Below, in pieces: positions 49,901 to 63,506 of a stretch of DNA of 64,000 nt; position 1 is the stretch's first letter, and each line of letters opens with the position of its first letter. The position numbers and the translations under genes were made by a program. Under the pieces are notes generated by a model. The model was not told the origin of the DNA. It was given only the letters and a program-made list of their open reading frames with translations, and searched no databases. Source of the DNA: Capsicum annuum (taxonomy: Eukaryota > Streptophyta > Magnoliopsida > Solanales > Solanaceae); NCBI RefSeq assembly GCF_002878395.1, contig NC_061118.1, positions 753,258 to 817,257 on the forward strand, read 5' to 3'.

Positions 49901-52640
49901 GTATGGGCTATTGGGGTGGGCGAGGTGGTTTGGGTTGTCGAACGGGAGAAACGGTACGAACGGGTCATTTTCAGGCCAAATCAGTGTGCTAGCCCACAAT
50001 TTTCGGGGTGAGTCCGGGGTCCGAGAGTGATTTTTGCCCAAAAAATTGGGGCTGCCCCAGGCAGGCTGGGAGCGGACTAGTATGGGCCATTAAAGTGGGC
50101 AAGGAGGTTTGGGTGGTCAACCGAGTGAAACGTCGCAACGGGTTATTTTCTGACCAAATCGATATGCTATAGCCCACGATTTTTGGGGTGACCCAGGGGT
50201 CCGGGCATGATTTTAGCTGAAAATAAATCGGATTGCCCCAGGCAGACTGGGGAGCTGCCTAGTGTGGACCATTGGAGTGGGCGATTTGGGTGGTCAAACG
50301 GGAGAAACAGAGTAAACGAGCTATTTTTGGGCTGAATCGATGTGTTATAGCCCATGGTGTTCGAGGTGAGCTTGGGGCTCGGGCGTGATTTTGGTCGAAA
50401 ATCGATCGGGCTGCCCCTGGCAGGTTGGGTAGTGACCTAGTGTGGGCCATTGGGGTGGGCCGGGCGGTTTGAGTGGTCAAACCGGCCAAACAGTGCGAAC
50501 GGGCCCTTTTTGGGCTAAATCAGTATGCTGTAGCCCATAGTTTTGGGGGTAGGCCCTGGGTCCGGGGGTGATTTTAGCCGAAAATTACTCGGGCTGCCTT
50601 AGGTAGGCTGAAGAGCGGCCTAGTGTAGGCCATTGGGGTGGACGGGGCAGTTTGGGTGGTCAAATGGGCGAAACTGCGCGAACGGGCCATTTTCAGGCAA
50701 AATCTGTGTTTTATAGCTCATAATTTTTGGGGTGGGCCAGAGGTTCGGAAGTAATTTTTGTTGAAAATCTATCGGGCTTCCCCAGGCAGGTTGGGGAGAG
50801 GCCTAGTGTGGGTCATTGGGTCCTAGTGGCGATTTGGGTTGTCAAACGGGAAAAACGACGCGAACAGGCCATTTTGGGCTAAATCGGTGTGTTGTAGTCC
50901 ACGGATTTTGGGGTGAACCTAGCCTGATTTTGGCCAAAAATTGATCGGGTTGCCCCAGGCTGGCTGGGGAGCGGCCTATTCTGGACCATTAGGGTCGTCG
51001 TGGCGGTTTAGGTGGTTAAACGGGCAAAATGGTGCGAACGGGCCATTTTAAGCCAAATTGGTGTGGTATAGCCTATGTTTCTTTGGGTGGTACCGGGGGT
51101 CGGGCTTGATTTTGGCCGAAAATTGATCGGGCTACCCCAGGCATACTGAGGAGACGCCTAGTATGGGCCATTGGGGTTATCGTGGTGGTTCTGGTGGTCA
51201 AAAGGGTGAAACGGTGTGCTATAGCCCACGATTTTAGAGGTGGACCTGGGGTCGGCGTGATTTTGGCTGAAAATCGATCGGACTGCCCCAGGCAGGCTAG
51301 AGAGCGGCCTAGTATGGGCCATTGGGATCATCGTGGCGGTTTGGGTGGTCAACAGGCGAAACGGCGAGAACGGGCTATTTTTTTGCCAAAATGGTATTCT
51401 ATAGCCCACGATTTTTGGGGTGCGCCCGGGGGCCGAGCGTAATTATGGTAGAAAATTGACTGAGCTACCTCAGGCTAGCTGGGTAGCGGCCTAGTGTGGG
51501 CCATTGGGGTTATCGTGGTGGTTTGGGTGGTAAAACGGGCGAAATGATGCGAACGGGCTATTTTCGGGCCAAATCGGTGTGCTATAGCCCATGGTTTTGG
51601 GGTGGACCCGGATGACAAGCGTGATTTTAGCTAAAAATTGACCGGGCTTCCCCAAGCAGGTCGGAGAGCGGCCTAGTGTCGGCCATTGGGGTTGTCGTGG
51701 TGATTTGGGTAGTCAAACGGGCGAAACGATGCGAACGGGTCATTTTCGAGCCAAATCGATGTGCTACAACCCACGATTTTTGGGGTGGGGCTGGGGGACG
51801 GCGTGATTTTGATCGAAATCGATCTAGCTGCCCCAGGAAAGCTGGGGAGCGGCCTAGTGTGGGCCATTAGGGTCATCGTGGTGGTTTGGGTGGTCAAACA
51901 GACCAAACGGCATGAACGGGCCATTTTCATGCAAAATCGGTGTGCTATAGCCCACGATTTTAAAGATGGGCTTAGGGCCGGGCATGATTTTGGCTGTAAA
52001 TCGATCGAGCTGCCCCATGCAGGCTGAGAAGCGGCCTAGTGTGGGCCATTGGAGTTGTCGTGTTGGTTTAGGTGGTCAAACAGGTAAAACGACGCAAATG
52101 AGCCATTTTCGAGCCAAATCGGTGTATTATGGCCCACGATTTTTGGGGTGGGCCCTAGGTTCGAACGTGATTTTAGCCGAAAATCGACCAAGCTGCCCCA
52201 GGCAGGTTGAGGAGTGGCCTGTTGGCCATTGGGGTCGTCGTGGCGGTTTGGGTGGTCAAACGAGCAAAACAGCACGAACGGGCCATTTTTTGACCAAATC
52301 GGTGTGTTATAGCCCATGGTTTTTGGGTGAGCCTAGGCGTAATTTTGATCGAAAATCGATCGAGCTGCCTCGAACACACTGAGGAACAACCTAGTGTGGG
52401 CCATTGGGGTCATCGTGGCTGTTCGGGTGGTCAAACAGGCAAAACGGCGCGGACGACCTATTTTCTAACTAAATCGGTGTGCTATAACCCACGATTTTCA
52501 GGGTGGGCCCGAAGACCGAGCGTGATTTTTGCCAAAAATCGATCGGGCTGCTACAGGAAGGCTGGGGAGCGTCCTAGTGTGGGCCATTGGGGTCGTCGTG
52601 GCGATTTGGATGGTCAAACGAGTGAAACGGCGCGAACGGG
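34943..52640 (-). repeat. Satellite array, inverted orientation, block 4
   Basis: About 98 monomers of the same satellite in inverted orientation, resuming right after the retrotransposon's target duplication. The standard monomer type runs to about 48800. From there the AGGCCTTTGTGGTTTTTTGGG segment is replaced by GGGCCATTGGGGTGGGCGGG-type sequence, and CCCCAAACAGG becomes CCCCAGGCAGG. From about 51000 the replaced segment reads ATTGGGGTCGTCGTGGCGG. The period stays near 180-182 bp (for example AAATCGGT at 49613 and 49795). The array ends near 52640. Confidence 0.95.
48176..48239. repeat. Perfect 32-bp tandem duplication inside a monomer
   Basis: The unit starting GGGTTGGGCGTGATTTTTAC at 48176 is repeated exactly at 48208. 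It covers part of a monomer and looks like a recent replication-slippage event. Confidence 0.85.
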
Positions 52641-53165
52641 TTATGGAGTGGATCTTAGTGGTTCGACGTGGTAGAATGGGTTGCTTAATGCGAAGTTAAT
52701 TCTCAAAGGGTGTTTGGACGTGTATTATAGTTCTTTTTTTTTTTTTTGATTGCTTGCTAACGAAGGCCTACATCATAACTCGCGTTATCTTTACTCGCGA
52801 CGAAAAAAGTGGTAACATATGGGAAAAGAAAATATACATAAGACTAGGAGCTATCAAAACTTCAATTAATAGCTTGAGCCGATAATCCGAAAAAAAAAAA
52901 AACAATTGGAGATCCAAGATAAGGGTTAGTAGTGAAAAACTCAGGAGACAAGAAAACGTACTTGAGGAAAACGCAGAACCTACGGAGTTATGAAGTGATG
53001 GAAAACGTAGTTGAGTTCTATATTTAGAATAATGACCGCTTTATACTTCTTTTTGGAAGTGTAATTTGAGCGAACCAAATTTTGACGCCATTATCTAAAC
53101 CAAGGAATGCATAATCAAAGCCCCATTATCCATGTTCTTCAAGAAATCATATACACTAGACTAAC
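52641..53165. other. Right border of the satellite; no gene seen
   Basis: The satellite stops after GGCGCGAACGGGTTATGGAG and ordinary AT-richer DNA follows, with poly-T at about 52734-52747 and poly-A at about 52891-52901. I see no coding region or recognisable repeat. Confidence 0.5.
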
Positions 53166-53445
53166 AAGTATGGGATGGGCGCCCCCAAGGGGTGGTTGAG
53201 TTGGTTTGAGGGAGACTTTCCATAGCGGAAATCGCGGGTTCGATCTATGCCTAATGCCTTCTCAATCGAGCTTATCGCACGGGGTTTACCTAGTACAATT
53301 TACATCTCCTGTGTGGTTTGCGAGCTACTGCACAGTGAGGGTTTTACTCGGTGCGCACACAGTGCTCACCCGAAGGGCAGAGGGTGTAGCGCCCGCAGGT
53401 TTTCCTGGAGTTTCCAAAACAAAACGAAAAAAAAGTATGGGATGG
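53166..53445 (+). mobile_element. tRNA-derived SINE with 13-bp target duplication
   Basis: The body (53179-53432) holds an A-box-like TGGTTGAGTTGGT at 53193-53205 and a B box GGGTTCGATCT at 53236-53246, the two RNA polymerase III promoter parts of a tRNA head. It ends in an A-rich tail (AAAACAAAACGAAAAAAA). AAGTATGGGATGG flanks it at 53166-53178 and 53433-53445, a perfect target-site duplication. The length, about 250 bp, suits a plant SINE. The family name was not assigned. Confidence 0.9.
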
Positions 53446-54317
53446 ACCAATGTAAATATACTTCTACCTCTAGGAACATAATATATGCTATAAGGACACT
53501 ACTATAATTCATTTCCATTATACAAAGTTAAGAGATTAAAGAAGAGTTTTTATTAATAATGATAAAACCAAAGCCTAGGGATAAGGTGCGTATACACCTC
53601 TCCCCAGACCTCACTTATGACATTTTCACTGGAGATGACAACGATAAAACCCCGAGGCAGTGACACAACTCAAAATTCAATGAACAAATGAGTCTACCAC
53701 TTGAATAATTCAAACAACAGACACAATAAAGTTTAAAGCTATGCATAGTTTGTTCAATTGTGTGTAACAAAACCAATAGAATTGGAAGCCTTTGCTAATA
53801 CACACTCTTAAGTTCCTTCAATCCATCGACACACCAACACCAACAAATTTTCAAACACCAAAGTTGTACCGCACGAATACACAACAAAAGCATACCCAAT
53901 GTGATCTAAAGTGAGGTACGTAAACCTTAACCCCTACCTAGTGAGAAACTGTTTCTAATGCATTCCCGAGTATACTAACCATGAACATTACACTGCCCTT
54001 CCCAAACACAAACGAAGATGCCATAAAAGTTTGGCATACTCGCAGAAGTACTACAAGTTCAAATGAACGATCAAGTAGTTCAAAGCAGTTGATGGGGAAT
54101 TTCAGGTAGCAACGCATAGAGCTAATATATAGCGAAATTCAAAATCCAAGCGCGAATTGAAACCCAATATAATTAAAAAAACATAACCAGTCATTGTGAA
54201 CTCGAACTAGTTGGTTCTTAAAAGATCTTAAAACAAAAACAGGATGCATCAAAACTAACTTTTGTTTCCCATATAAACCTTTTTCACTTCCCATTCTAAA
54301 AGCAAACAGTTCCTTCC
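53446..54317. other. 3' flank of the eS27 gene
   Basis: AT-rich DNA after the eS27 stop codon (the gene runs on the minus strand). The part near 54100-54317 probably includes its 3' UTR. At about 53575-53640 a decayed retroposon 3' end is visible (GGTGCGTATACACCTCTCCC, then CCAGACCTCACTTATG). No other gene is seen. Confidence 0.45.
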
Positions 54318-57610
<3,293 letters not shown>

Positions 57611-57668
57611 TTTGGCGAGATTAACAGAGAAATTTTGAGGGAAAACGAGACGAAGACGATGGAAGCTG

Positions 57669-57677
57669 TTAGGGTTT
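57669..57677 (-). promoter_or_regulatory. Telo-box upstream of eS27
   Basis: The minus strand reads AAACCCTAA, 59-67 bp before the start codon. Telo-boxes near the transcription start are known elements of plant ribosomal protein gene promoters. Confidence 0.7.
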
Positions 57678-57804
57678 TTTTTTTGGGGGTTTTTTAAAGC
57701 GAAGTTTATAAAGGGAATTGTGAGTGTTGTGGTCCGTTGGATTCGTTGGAAGATGTTTAATCTTGGCCGTCCGTTTTAAGGGTATTGTATATTCATCATT
57801 TTGT

Positions 57805-57810
57805 TGGGCT
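57805..57810. promoter_or_regulatory. Site II-like element upstream of eS27
   Basis: TGGGCT on the plus strand, about 195 bp before the start codon. Site II (TGGGCC/T) motifs pair with telo-boxes in plant ribosomal and cell-growth genes. The motif is short, so chance is possible. Confidence 0.4.
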
Positions 57811-57924
57811 TTGAGGGGTAGGATTGTCCATTTAGGGACTTTCTTCGGGACAGTTTGTAGCTTAATTAAAAAAAAAAATTGATATTTTATATAATTATTA
57901 AAATTTTTAATTTTCAATCTATTG

Positions 57925-58740
57925 AGATACGCAATTAGCTTCTGATTTATCCAATGAAGATAATACTTTTTCTTTTGTAAAGATACATAATTAGCTCCCG
58001 ATATATTCTTTTCGATTTTAAGTTTGTCGATATACGTAATACATTCAACGAAGATACATTTATTTCTTTGTGAAGATACATAATTAGCTCCCGATATATT
58101 TTTTTCGATTTTAAGTTTGTCGATATACGTAATACATTCAACGAAGATACATTTTTTTCTTTGTAAAAATACATAATTAGCTCCTAATACTTTTTTTTTT
58201 TATATATATTTTAGGTTTGTCGAGATACATAATACATCTAATGAAGATACATTTTTTCCTTTGTAAAGATATGTAATTAGCCTTCAATACATTTTTTTCG
58301 ATTTTAGGTCTGTCGAGATATATAATACATCCAACGAAAATACATTTTTTCCTTTGTGAAGATACATAATTAGTTCCCGATATATTTTTTTCGATTTTAA
58401 GTTTGTCGATATACGTAATACATTCAAAGAAGATACATTTTTTTCTTTGTAAAAATACATAATTAGCTCCTGATACTTCTTTTTTATATATATTTTAGGT
58501 TTGTTGAGATACATAATACATCTAATGAAGATACATTTTTTCCTTTGTAAAGATATGTAATTAGCTTTCGATATATTTTTTTTGATTTTAGGTCTATCGA
58601 TATACATAATACATCCAAGGAAAATACATTTTTTCTTTGTAAAGATACATAATTAGCTCTCGATATATTTTTTTTAAAATTTTGAGTCTGTCGAGATCAT
58701 AATTAGCTCCCGATATATTCAACGATTTAAATTTTATACT
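57925..58740. repeat. AT-rich minisatellite, unit about 95 bp
   Basis: About eight to nine units carry AGATACATAATTAGCTCCCG, ATATTTTTTTCGATTTTAAG, TTTGTCGATATACGTAATAC and ATTCAACGAAGATACATTTT in order. Copies start near 57979, 58073, 58163, 58267, 58360, 58454, 58552 and 58643. The minus-strand ORFs across it are low-complexity by-products. It lies between two divergently transcribed genes (eS27 on minus, the At4g14100-like gene on plus). Confidence 0.85.
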
Positions 58741-59137
58741 ACATTTGGTAAATGATATGAATAGATTTACACCATCTATCAAACACGATTTAGTTTGATA
58801 CCTTTTTAAAAAAAAAAAAAAACGTAGACAACTAATATGAAATGGACGAGAAAAAATAGATAATAATTTTTAATGTGCCTTTATCTTCTTCTCATAGAGG
58901 ACTTATACTGCGTATGATAAACATATGAATAGATTTATATCATCTATCAAATACGACTTTTTATTTGATACGTGTAATAAAGTGGACAACTAATATGAAA
59001 CGAAATAGCAAAAATAGGTAACAACCATACAAAAAAAATGAAGGTAATAATGTGCCTTATCTTCTCGTGATATAGTACAACATTCACAATTCACAACCAC
59101 CATTTTACAAAATTGCAAATTCATTTCAAGCTCAAAT
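58741..59137 (+). other. Upstream region of the At4g14100-like gene
   Basis: AT-rich. Two related segments (AATAGATTTACACCATCTAT near 58760 and AATAGATTTATATCATCTAT near 58929) show a local duplication. No definite TATA box was picked among many AT-rich words. The leader before the ATG at 59138 contains short ACAA/CAA-rich sequence. Confidence 0.4.
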
Positions 59138-62100
59138 ATGAAGAATATTAGAGTTTTGGTTATCCTATTATTTGTTGTTGTTGCTTCTACATTACTACTT
59201 ATTTGGTCAGCAGAATCAGTACCAACACCAACTCCATGGCCACAACAATTTCATTCATTATTGTTTGTTAATTACAATGGATCACTAAGTTTAATTGACC
59301 TTTGGTATGATTGGACCAATGGACGTAACTTCAATATCATACAAGATCAGCTAGGTAAGTAAAGGTGGAACCACCAAATCGATCGTTATATAAAATGAGA
59401 CTTTTTACCTTAAACTATCATTTTATTTTGAGTAAAGCATCTAATACATACACTCCAACTTCATCGAGCAGTTACAGCTTACTGAGAACGTGATCCTAGA
59501 GAGGAAGATCTAGAGGACGCGAATTAGGATAGAAGGCTAGTGTCAGTTTGGATCGCTAGTGTAGGGTGTTACTCGGTGGGTGTATTATTCTTGCTAAGAC
59601 ATCTTGTTGCATGCTCTATTACGATTTTATTTACTTTTCTTTGGTTACTATTACTTGTGGGTGGGTGTCGTATTTATGATATGTCATCTTGTTCCATGTT
59701 TTATTGTGGATTTGATTATTATTCCTTGTCTTGAGTCGGGGGTCTATCGGAAACAGTCTTTCTACTTCTTCGGAGGTAGTAGTATGGACTGCGTACATCT
59801 TACCCTCCCCAGACCCCACTATGTGGGACTACACTGGGTCTGTTATTGTTGTTGTCGTAAAGCATCTAGTACACACATTCCAACCTCATGTGGGTCCTGT
59901 TACCCCTTAGCTGAACTAAATCTTAGCGTATTTTTGTCTAACCTTTTTAGTCATGTGGCACCTCAATTTTATGTAATAGAGGTGCCACGTAAGTACAAAA
60001 GTTGACTTCGGGGGTAATAGGACTTCGATTAAGTTGGAGCGTGTGTAACAATTTTGGTCATAATTGAAGGGTGTACTGGATGCTTTATCTCTTTTATTTT
60101 TGTTGTAGTTACCGTTGTGTTACTCTATGGTGTTTTGTTACTAGGTAAGTAGGGGCGGAGTTGTAGTTATGCTTACGTGTAAAGGATGACAGAAATATGC
60201 TAAGATTTAGTTCAGTGGGTAATAGGGCCCCCGTGAAGTTGGAGTGTGTCGTAGTAAATTTGGTCATCGTTCCAGGTACTAGATGCTTTACTCTTAAATG
60301 TATACTATGGTGTTTGTTGATAGTATAGTCACATATATTGGGATAGATTATAGAGTATGGGAGAATAGAGCAAACGTTATCCTTACCTTTGCGCGGTAGG
60401 ATGGTAATATGTTATCAATAACAACTAAGTGAGCTGATTTTCTTGAATCTCGAAACTTATAAACTCAAAATTCTAGTTATCGTACATGTAGGTAAGCTTC
60501 TGTATGATCTGGAATGGAACAATGGCACTATATATCGCTACACTTTAGACGATAAAAAGAAGTGTAGCGTAGCACAGATTGATGTTGGAGTTCTTCCACC
60601 AAATTGGCTTCATGGTGCTACTTATCTTGGTCAGGAGTTATTCGATGGATTTCTCTGCAACGTTTGGCAGAAGGTTGATTTCGTTTGGTATTATGAAGAT
60701 GTCGTTACAAAACGACCAGTCCATTGGATTTTCTATACCGGTACATATCCTCAATTCGCCTTTCTCTTCTACGCTGGTAGACGGTAGTACTGTGTTTGGA
60801 TATATTAAGTTTGAAGTTGAAAAACGGTAAGAAGTTAAAGTTGTGTTTGAACGTGCATTCGCTTGAATATACCATCTAAATAAGTTGATAGTTGGTTTTG
60901 CTATACACTTTACAAAAGACTATGTGATTACGCCTACCTGAACTTTAATATAGTAGAAAATGTGGTTGAGAACTATGTTGCTATGACTCGTCAAAAATGT
61001 CATCGGGCGCGTGTAGGATCCTTCAAAAATAGTGCTTTTTTGGAGGATCCGAGACTGGTGCGGCAACATTTTTGAAGAGTCCAAGCAACTTAGGTTGAGA
61101 ATGTTGCAAGGAAGTATATAAGCCATGTGGATGGAGTACTCTAAGAACTTGTCCGACCAAATAGGGCGAGAGCCCTTTAATGGCTCTTATCTTCTCCGCC
61201 AAGGCCAGCCAATCAAAGTAAGAAAGAACTGACTGTTAAAACAACTTCCGTACTCCACCCTTTGTAGGATAACAATATGAATATAACGAGTATTATGCCT
61301 CAGTCCCAAGTAAGTTAGGATCTGCTAGGATAACAATATGAATGACATATCGCCTCTCTAGATGATCCTGTGTGATTTTGCACAGAGGCTTGGTAGTCTA
61401 GGCGTTTTGAAATAGACTAAAAGGGAAAGGAAAGTACGACATGTAATTTGAGGCTGTGGGCGCGGTGAGGTGTTTGAAGCTTTTCTATCGAGTTAATCAT
61501 GAAGTTCAGCATGTTCAGGGGCTCGGGTAGGTGTTAAGACTCGGAAAACTGTTTGAACCTTTTACGTCACTGGAGCATCATGATTCTTAGTTCTTCTATG
61601 TTCTCCTATGCTGCAGTTATCGTTCTGTCAGGCTAGATGTATGTGGCTTCTGTTACTGCTTTCGCTGAAGTTAGACGCTGCCCTAAAAGTGGTCGTTAAA
61701 CTGAAACTTGCCTTGTCGTGATATAGGGTTACATTATTTTCATCCTACCCCCAACAAAATATGGAACGACAAAGCTAGGGGAGCTTGTTAAATTGCTTGG
61801 AATCACGCATTAACTTTCTTATTCACATATGTATTACAGTCAAACCTCTCTATAACGATGTTGTTTTGTTTGGATAACTTTTCGCTTGCTGTAGTGAAAT
61901 TTTGTTATAGAGAACATATAAATATAACATAAGATGAAAATACGATCCTAGAAAAGACTTTGTCGTTATAATGAAATGTTGTTAATTGTTATAGAGGATG
62001 ACTGTTATTGAGAGGTTTGACTGTGTTCAAACACTAGCGTATGAGTTTGTTAGTCTTCTCTAGCTTGCTTTTTGGTCGTGCAATATAGACTCGGTACAAT

Positions 62101-63308
62101 TTTTACCCAATTAGCCCAGACCTATGTTGCTTCGACTCTTCAAAGATGCTGACGGGATCCTCCATAAGTAATGCATTTTTGGAGGATCCAATATGCGTGC
62201 GGCAGCTTTTTAGGGATAGTCCGAGCAACATAGGCCCAGACTAGTTCTGTCGAAAGCATTGCTGAACCAAGTATTCCGACTGTGTTACTACTAGGTTGGA
62301 GTTTGTCTCCGGAAAATGAGATAAATGAAGGAAACAACAACAACAACATACCCAGTGTATGCCCACATAGTGCGCTCTAGGGAGGGTAGAGTGTACGCAG
62401 ACCATACAACTACCTCCGAAGAGGTAGAGAGGTTGTTTCCGATAGACCCCCGGCTTAGGACCGATACCAGTATATCAAATCACAAAACATAAATGCGTAT
62501 AGACTAGTATAGTATGCAAAATAAACTAACACCGATATCCACAAGGTAATACAACAGCCACCAAATACTACTAAAACACTATCTAACTGAAAACATAGAC
62601 ATCACTCAACACCCACGAACATAGATAAATGAAGGAAAGCTTAGCCAAAATGGAATAGATACAGACGATTACAAAGAGAAACTAGAAACGTTCTTTGTTG
62701 TTTTTTGCACATATATATACAAATTCTGCGCTGGAAATCCAAATGGATTGTTACGTCAACCTTGTTCTTCTAACGAAAAGTAAGAACACGAGTTCATGTT
62801 CCAGAACGTCAGCTTCATTCAGCAAAAAATGACCTGACAGACCAACGACATTGACGGATTAGTCACAAGGAAAATAATAGTATCTGCAAGTGATCGAACT
62901 ACATAAGGACTAATGAGAGTTGAAGAAAACTGATTGTTTACACCAAGCTTGTTAGTATATAAGTATCCTGTAAAGCTCAACTAACTTTCTGATGTCGTTC
63001 GTGCATGTACAACTACCTAGCGTGTTCTGAAAACTTCCGAGTTCTTTGTGCTTCGACAAGTTTTCTTCACAAACGTCCTGTTGAAAGATTGAATCTCATT
63101 GTTGTCTTCGTGTTATATGAGTAATAAGTTTAATGTTGCAGGAAGGTCTATTCATGTAATGACTTTCGAGGTGGGAGCAGTTCTCGAGGATGCAAAATGG
63201 CAAGCGCCTGTATACTGTTTCGAGAGCAAACAAGTTAAAGATCGCACTGCATCAGACAACAGTATCACGGCCATCGGCTCAGATGGTTTTCTGAGAGAGT
63301 TCATATAA
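59138..63308 (+). CDS. At4g14100-like protein, membrane-anchored or secreted, function unknown (210 aa, 3 exons)
   Basis: Exons 59138-59354, 60492-60740 and 63142-63308 join with GT-AG sites in frame (633 nt with stop). Residues 6-24 are strongly hydrophobic ([10 protein letters not shown] onward), a signal peptide or signal anchor, followed by a Pro-rich [12 protein letters not shown] stretch. The conserved core reads [44 protein letters not shown] and [18 protein letters not shown], then ends with [20 protein letters not shown]. Asn47 (NGS) and Asn83 (NGT) are possible N-glycosylation sites. I recognise this as the plant family around Arabidopsis At4g14100. Databases sometimes label it as transferring glycosyl groups, but I know of no shown activity and see no glycosyltransferase motif. 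Exon 2 itself starts GTAAG, because the acceptor is followed by a donor-like word. Introns 1 (1137 bp) and 2 (2401 bp) hold several transposons. The frame is intact. Confidence 0.85.
59430..60091. mobile_element. Palindromic MITE in intron 1, split by a retroposon
   Basis: The left end reads GAGTAAAGCATCTAATACAT and the right end GTGTACTGGATGCTTTATCT, inverted counterparts. The middle is interrupted by the retroposon at 59461-59857. A second partial copy of the same family, with ACTAGATGCTTTACTC at its end, lies at about 60160-60296. Confidence 0.6.
59461..59857 (+). mobile_element. LINE/SINE 3' end with TTG-rich tail, in intron 1
   Basis: It ends CCCTCCCCAGACCCCACTAT, then TGTTATTGTTGTTGTCG. 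The segment TAAAGCATCTAATACATACA at 59433 is repeated after the tail at 59858 with few changes over about 28 bp, an apparent target duplication. The 3' end with (TTG)n is the kind shared by RTE-type LINEs and SINEs of Solanaceae (from general knowledge). ORFs across it are short and carry no domain. Confidence 0.65.
60973..61093. mobile_element. Palindromic MITE copy, intron 2
   Basis: Ends CTATGTTGC / GCAACTTAG. Inside, GTGTAGGATCCTTC faces GGAGGATCCGAGACTGGTGC around a short loop. The same family occurs at about 56891, 62121, 63527 and 63682. Confidence 0.8.
61837..62023. mobile_element. MITE with CAGTCAAACCTCTC termini
   Basis: The left end CAGTCAAACCTCTCTATAAC mirrors the right end TTGAGAGGTTTGACTG. 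The 187-bp interior is made of TTATAGAGAACAT- and CGTTATAATGAAAT-type words. It resembles a common Solanaceae MITE. No clear target duplication was fixed. Confidence 0.75.
62121..62234. mobile_element. Palindromic MITE copy with target duplication
   Basis: Starts CCTATGTTGCTTCGAC and ends GTCCGAGCAACATAGG. CCCAGA stands on both sides (62115-62120 and 62235-62240), consistent with a target duplication of 6 to 8 bp. Confidence 0.8.
62319..62638 (-). mobile_element. Retroposon with TTG tail and perfect 16-bp target duplication
   Basis: AGATAAATGAAGGAAA occurs at 62319-62334 and 62623-62638. The 288-bp insert between begins with CAACAACAACAACA (the TTG tail read on the minus strand), followed by the complement of the LINE/SINE 3' end also present at 59461-59857. 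The element therefore lies on the minus strand in intron 2. It is either a SINE or a 5'-truncated LINE. Confidence 0.88.
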
Positions 63309-63506
63309 CCAATTATCTAAGTAGCTAGCTAGATGTTTTTAGTAATGTAAACGTATCTGTCATGTATCGAGGAAATGAGATCCTTTGCCCTCCTACAATT
63401 TGAATGGAAGAAAATGACCTTTCCGATCTCTCATGTGAAAAACATTAAACCATTTGTCCCGGCTCTATTGACAATAAGAAGCTTGCTGAGAAACAGTTAT
63501 TTCACC
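63309..63506 (+). other. 3' flank of the At4g14100-like gene
   Basis: AT-rich DNA after the stop codon, probably holding the 3' UTR. No other feature is seen. Confidence 0.4.

Noticed and set aside
8571..52640. CRISPR-like array
   Set aside because: Repeats are long (about 180 bp), contiguous and without unique spacers, in plant DNA with intron-containing genes.
8571..52640. Array as part of a rDNA spacer
   Set aside because: No rRNA-like sequence is present in or near the array, and protein genes flank it.
18434..52674. Recurrent ORFs with CYSPRFLGWARGPGVI-like words in the inverted satellite
   Set aside because: Same reason: opposite-strand and other-frame readings of the tandem repeat, each ending at chance stops. 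The 129-141 codon cases span several diverged monomers.
53206..53507. ORFs of 86-91 codons
   Set aside because: They lie in the tRNA-derived SINE and include its B box and A-rich tail.
57669..58782. Lys- and Tyr-rich ORFs on the minus strand
   Set aside because: They are translations of the AT-rich minisatellite and the eS27 upstream region, with repeated peptide units following the DNA repeat.
59540..60005. Hydrophobic ORFs in intron 1 of the At4g14100-like gene
   Set aside because: They run across a retroposon 3' end and its TTG tail, with no conserved domain.
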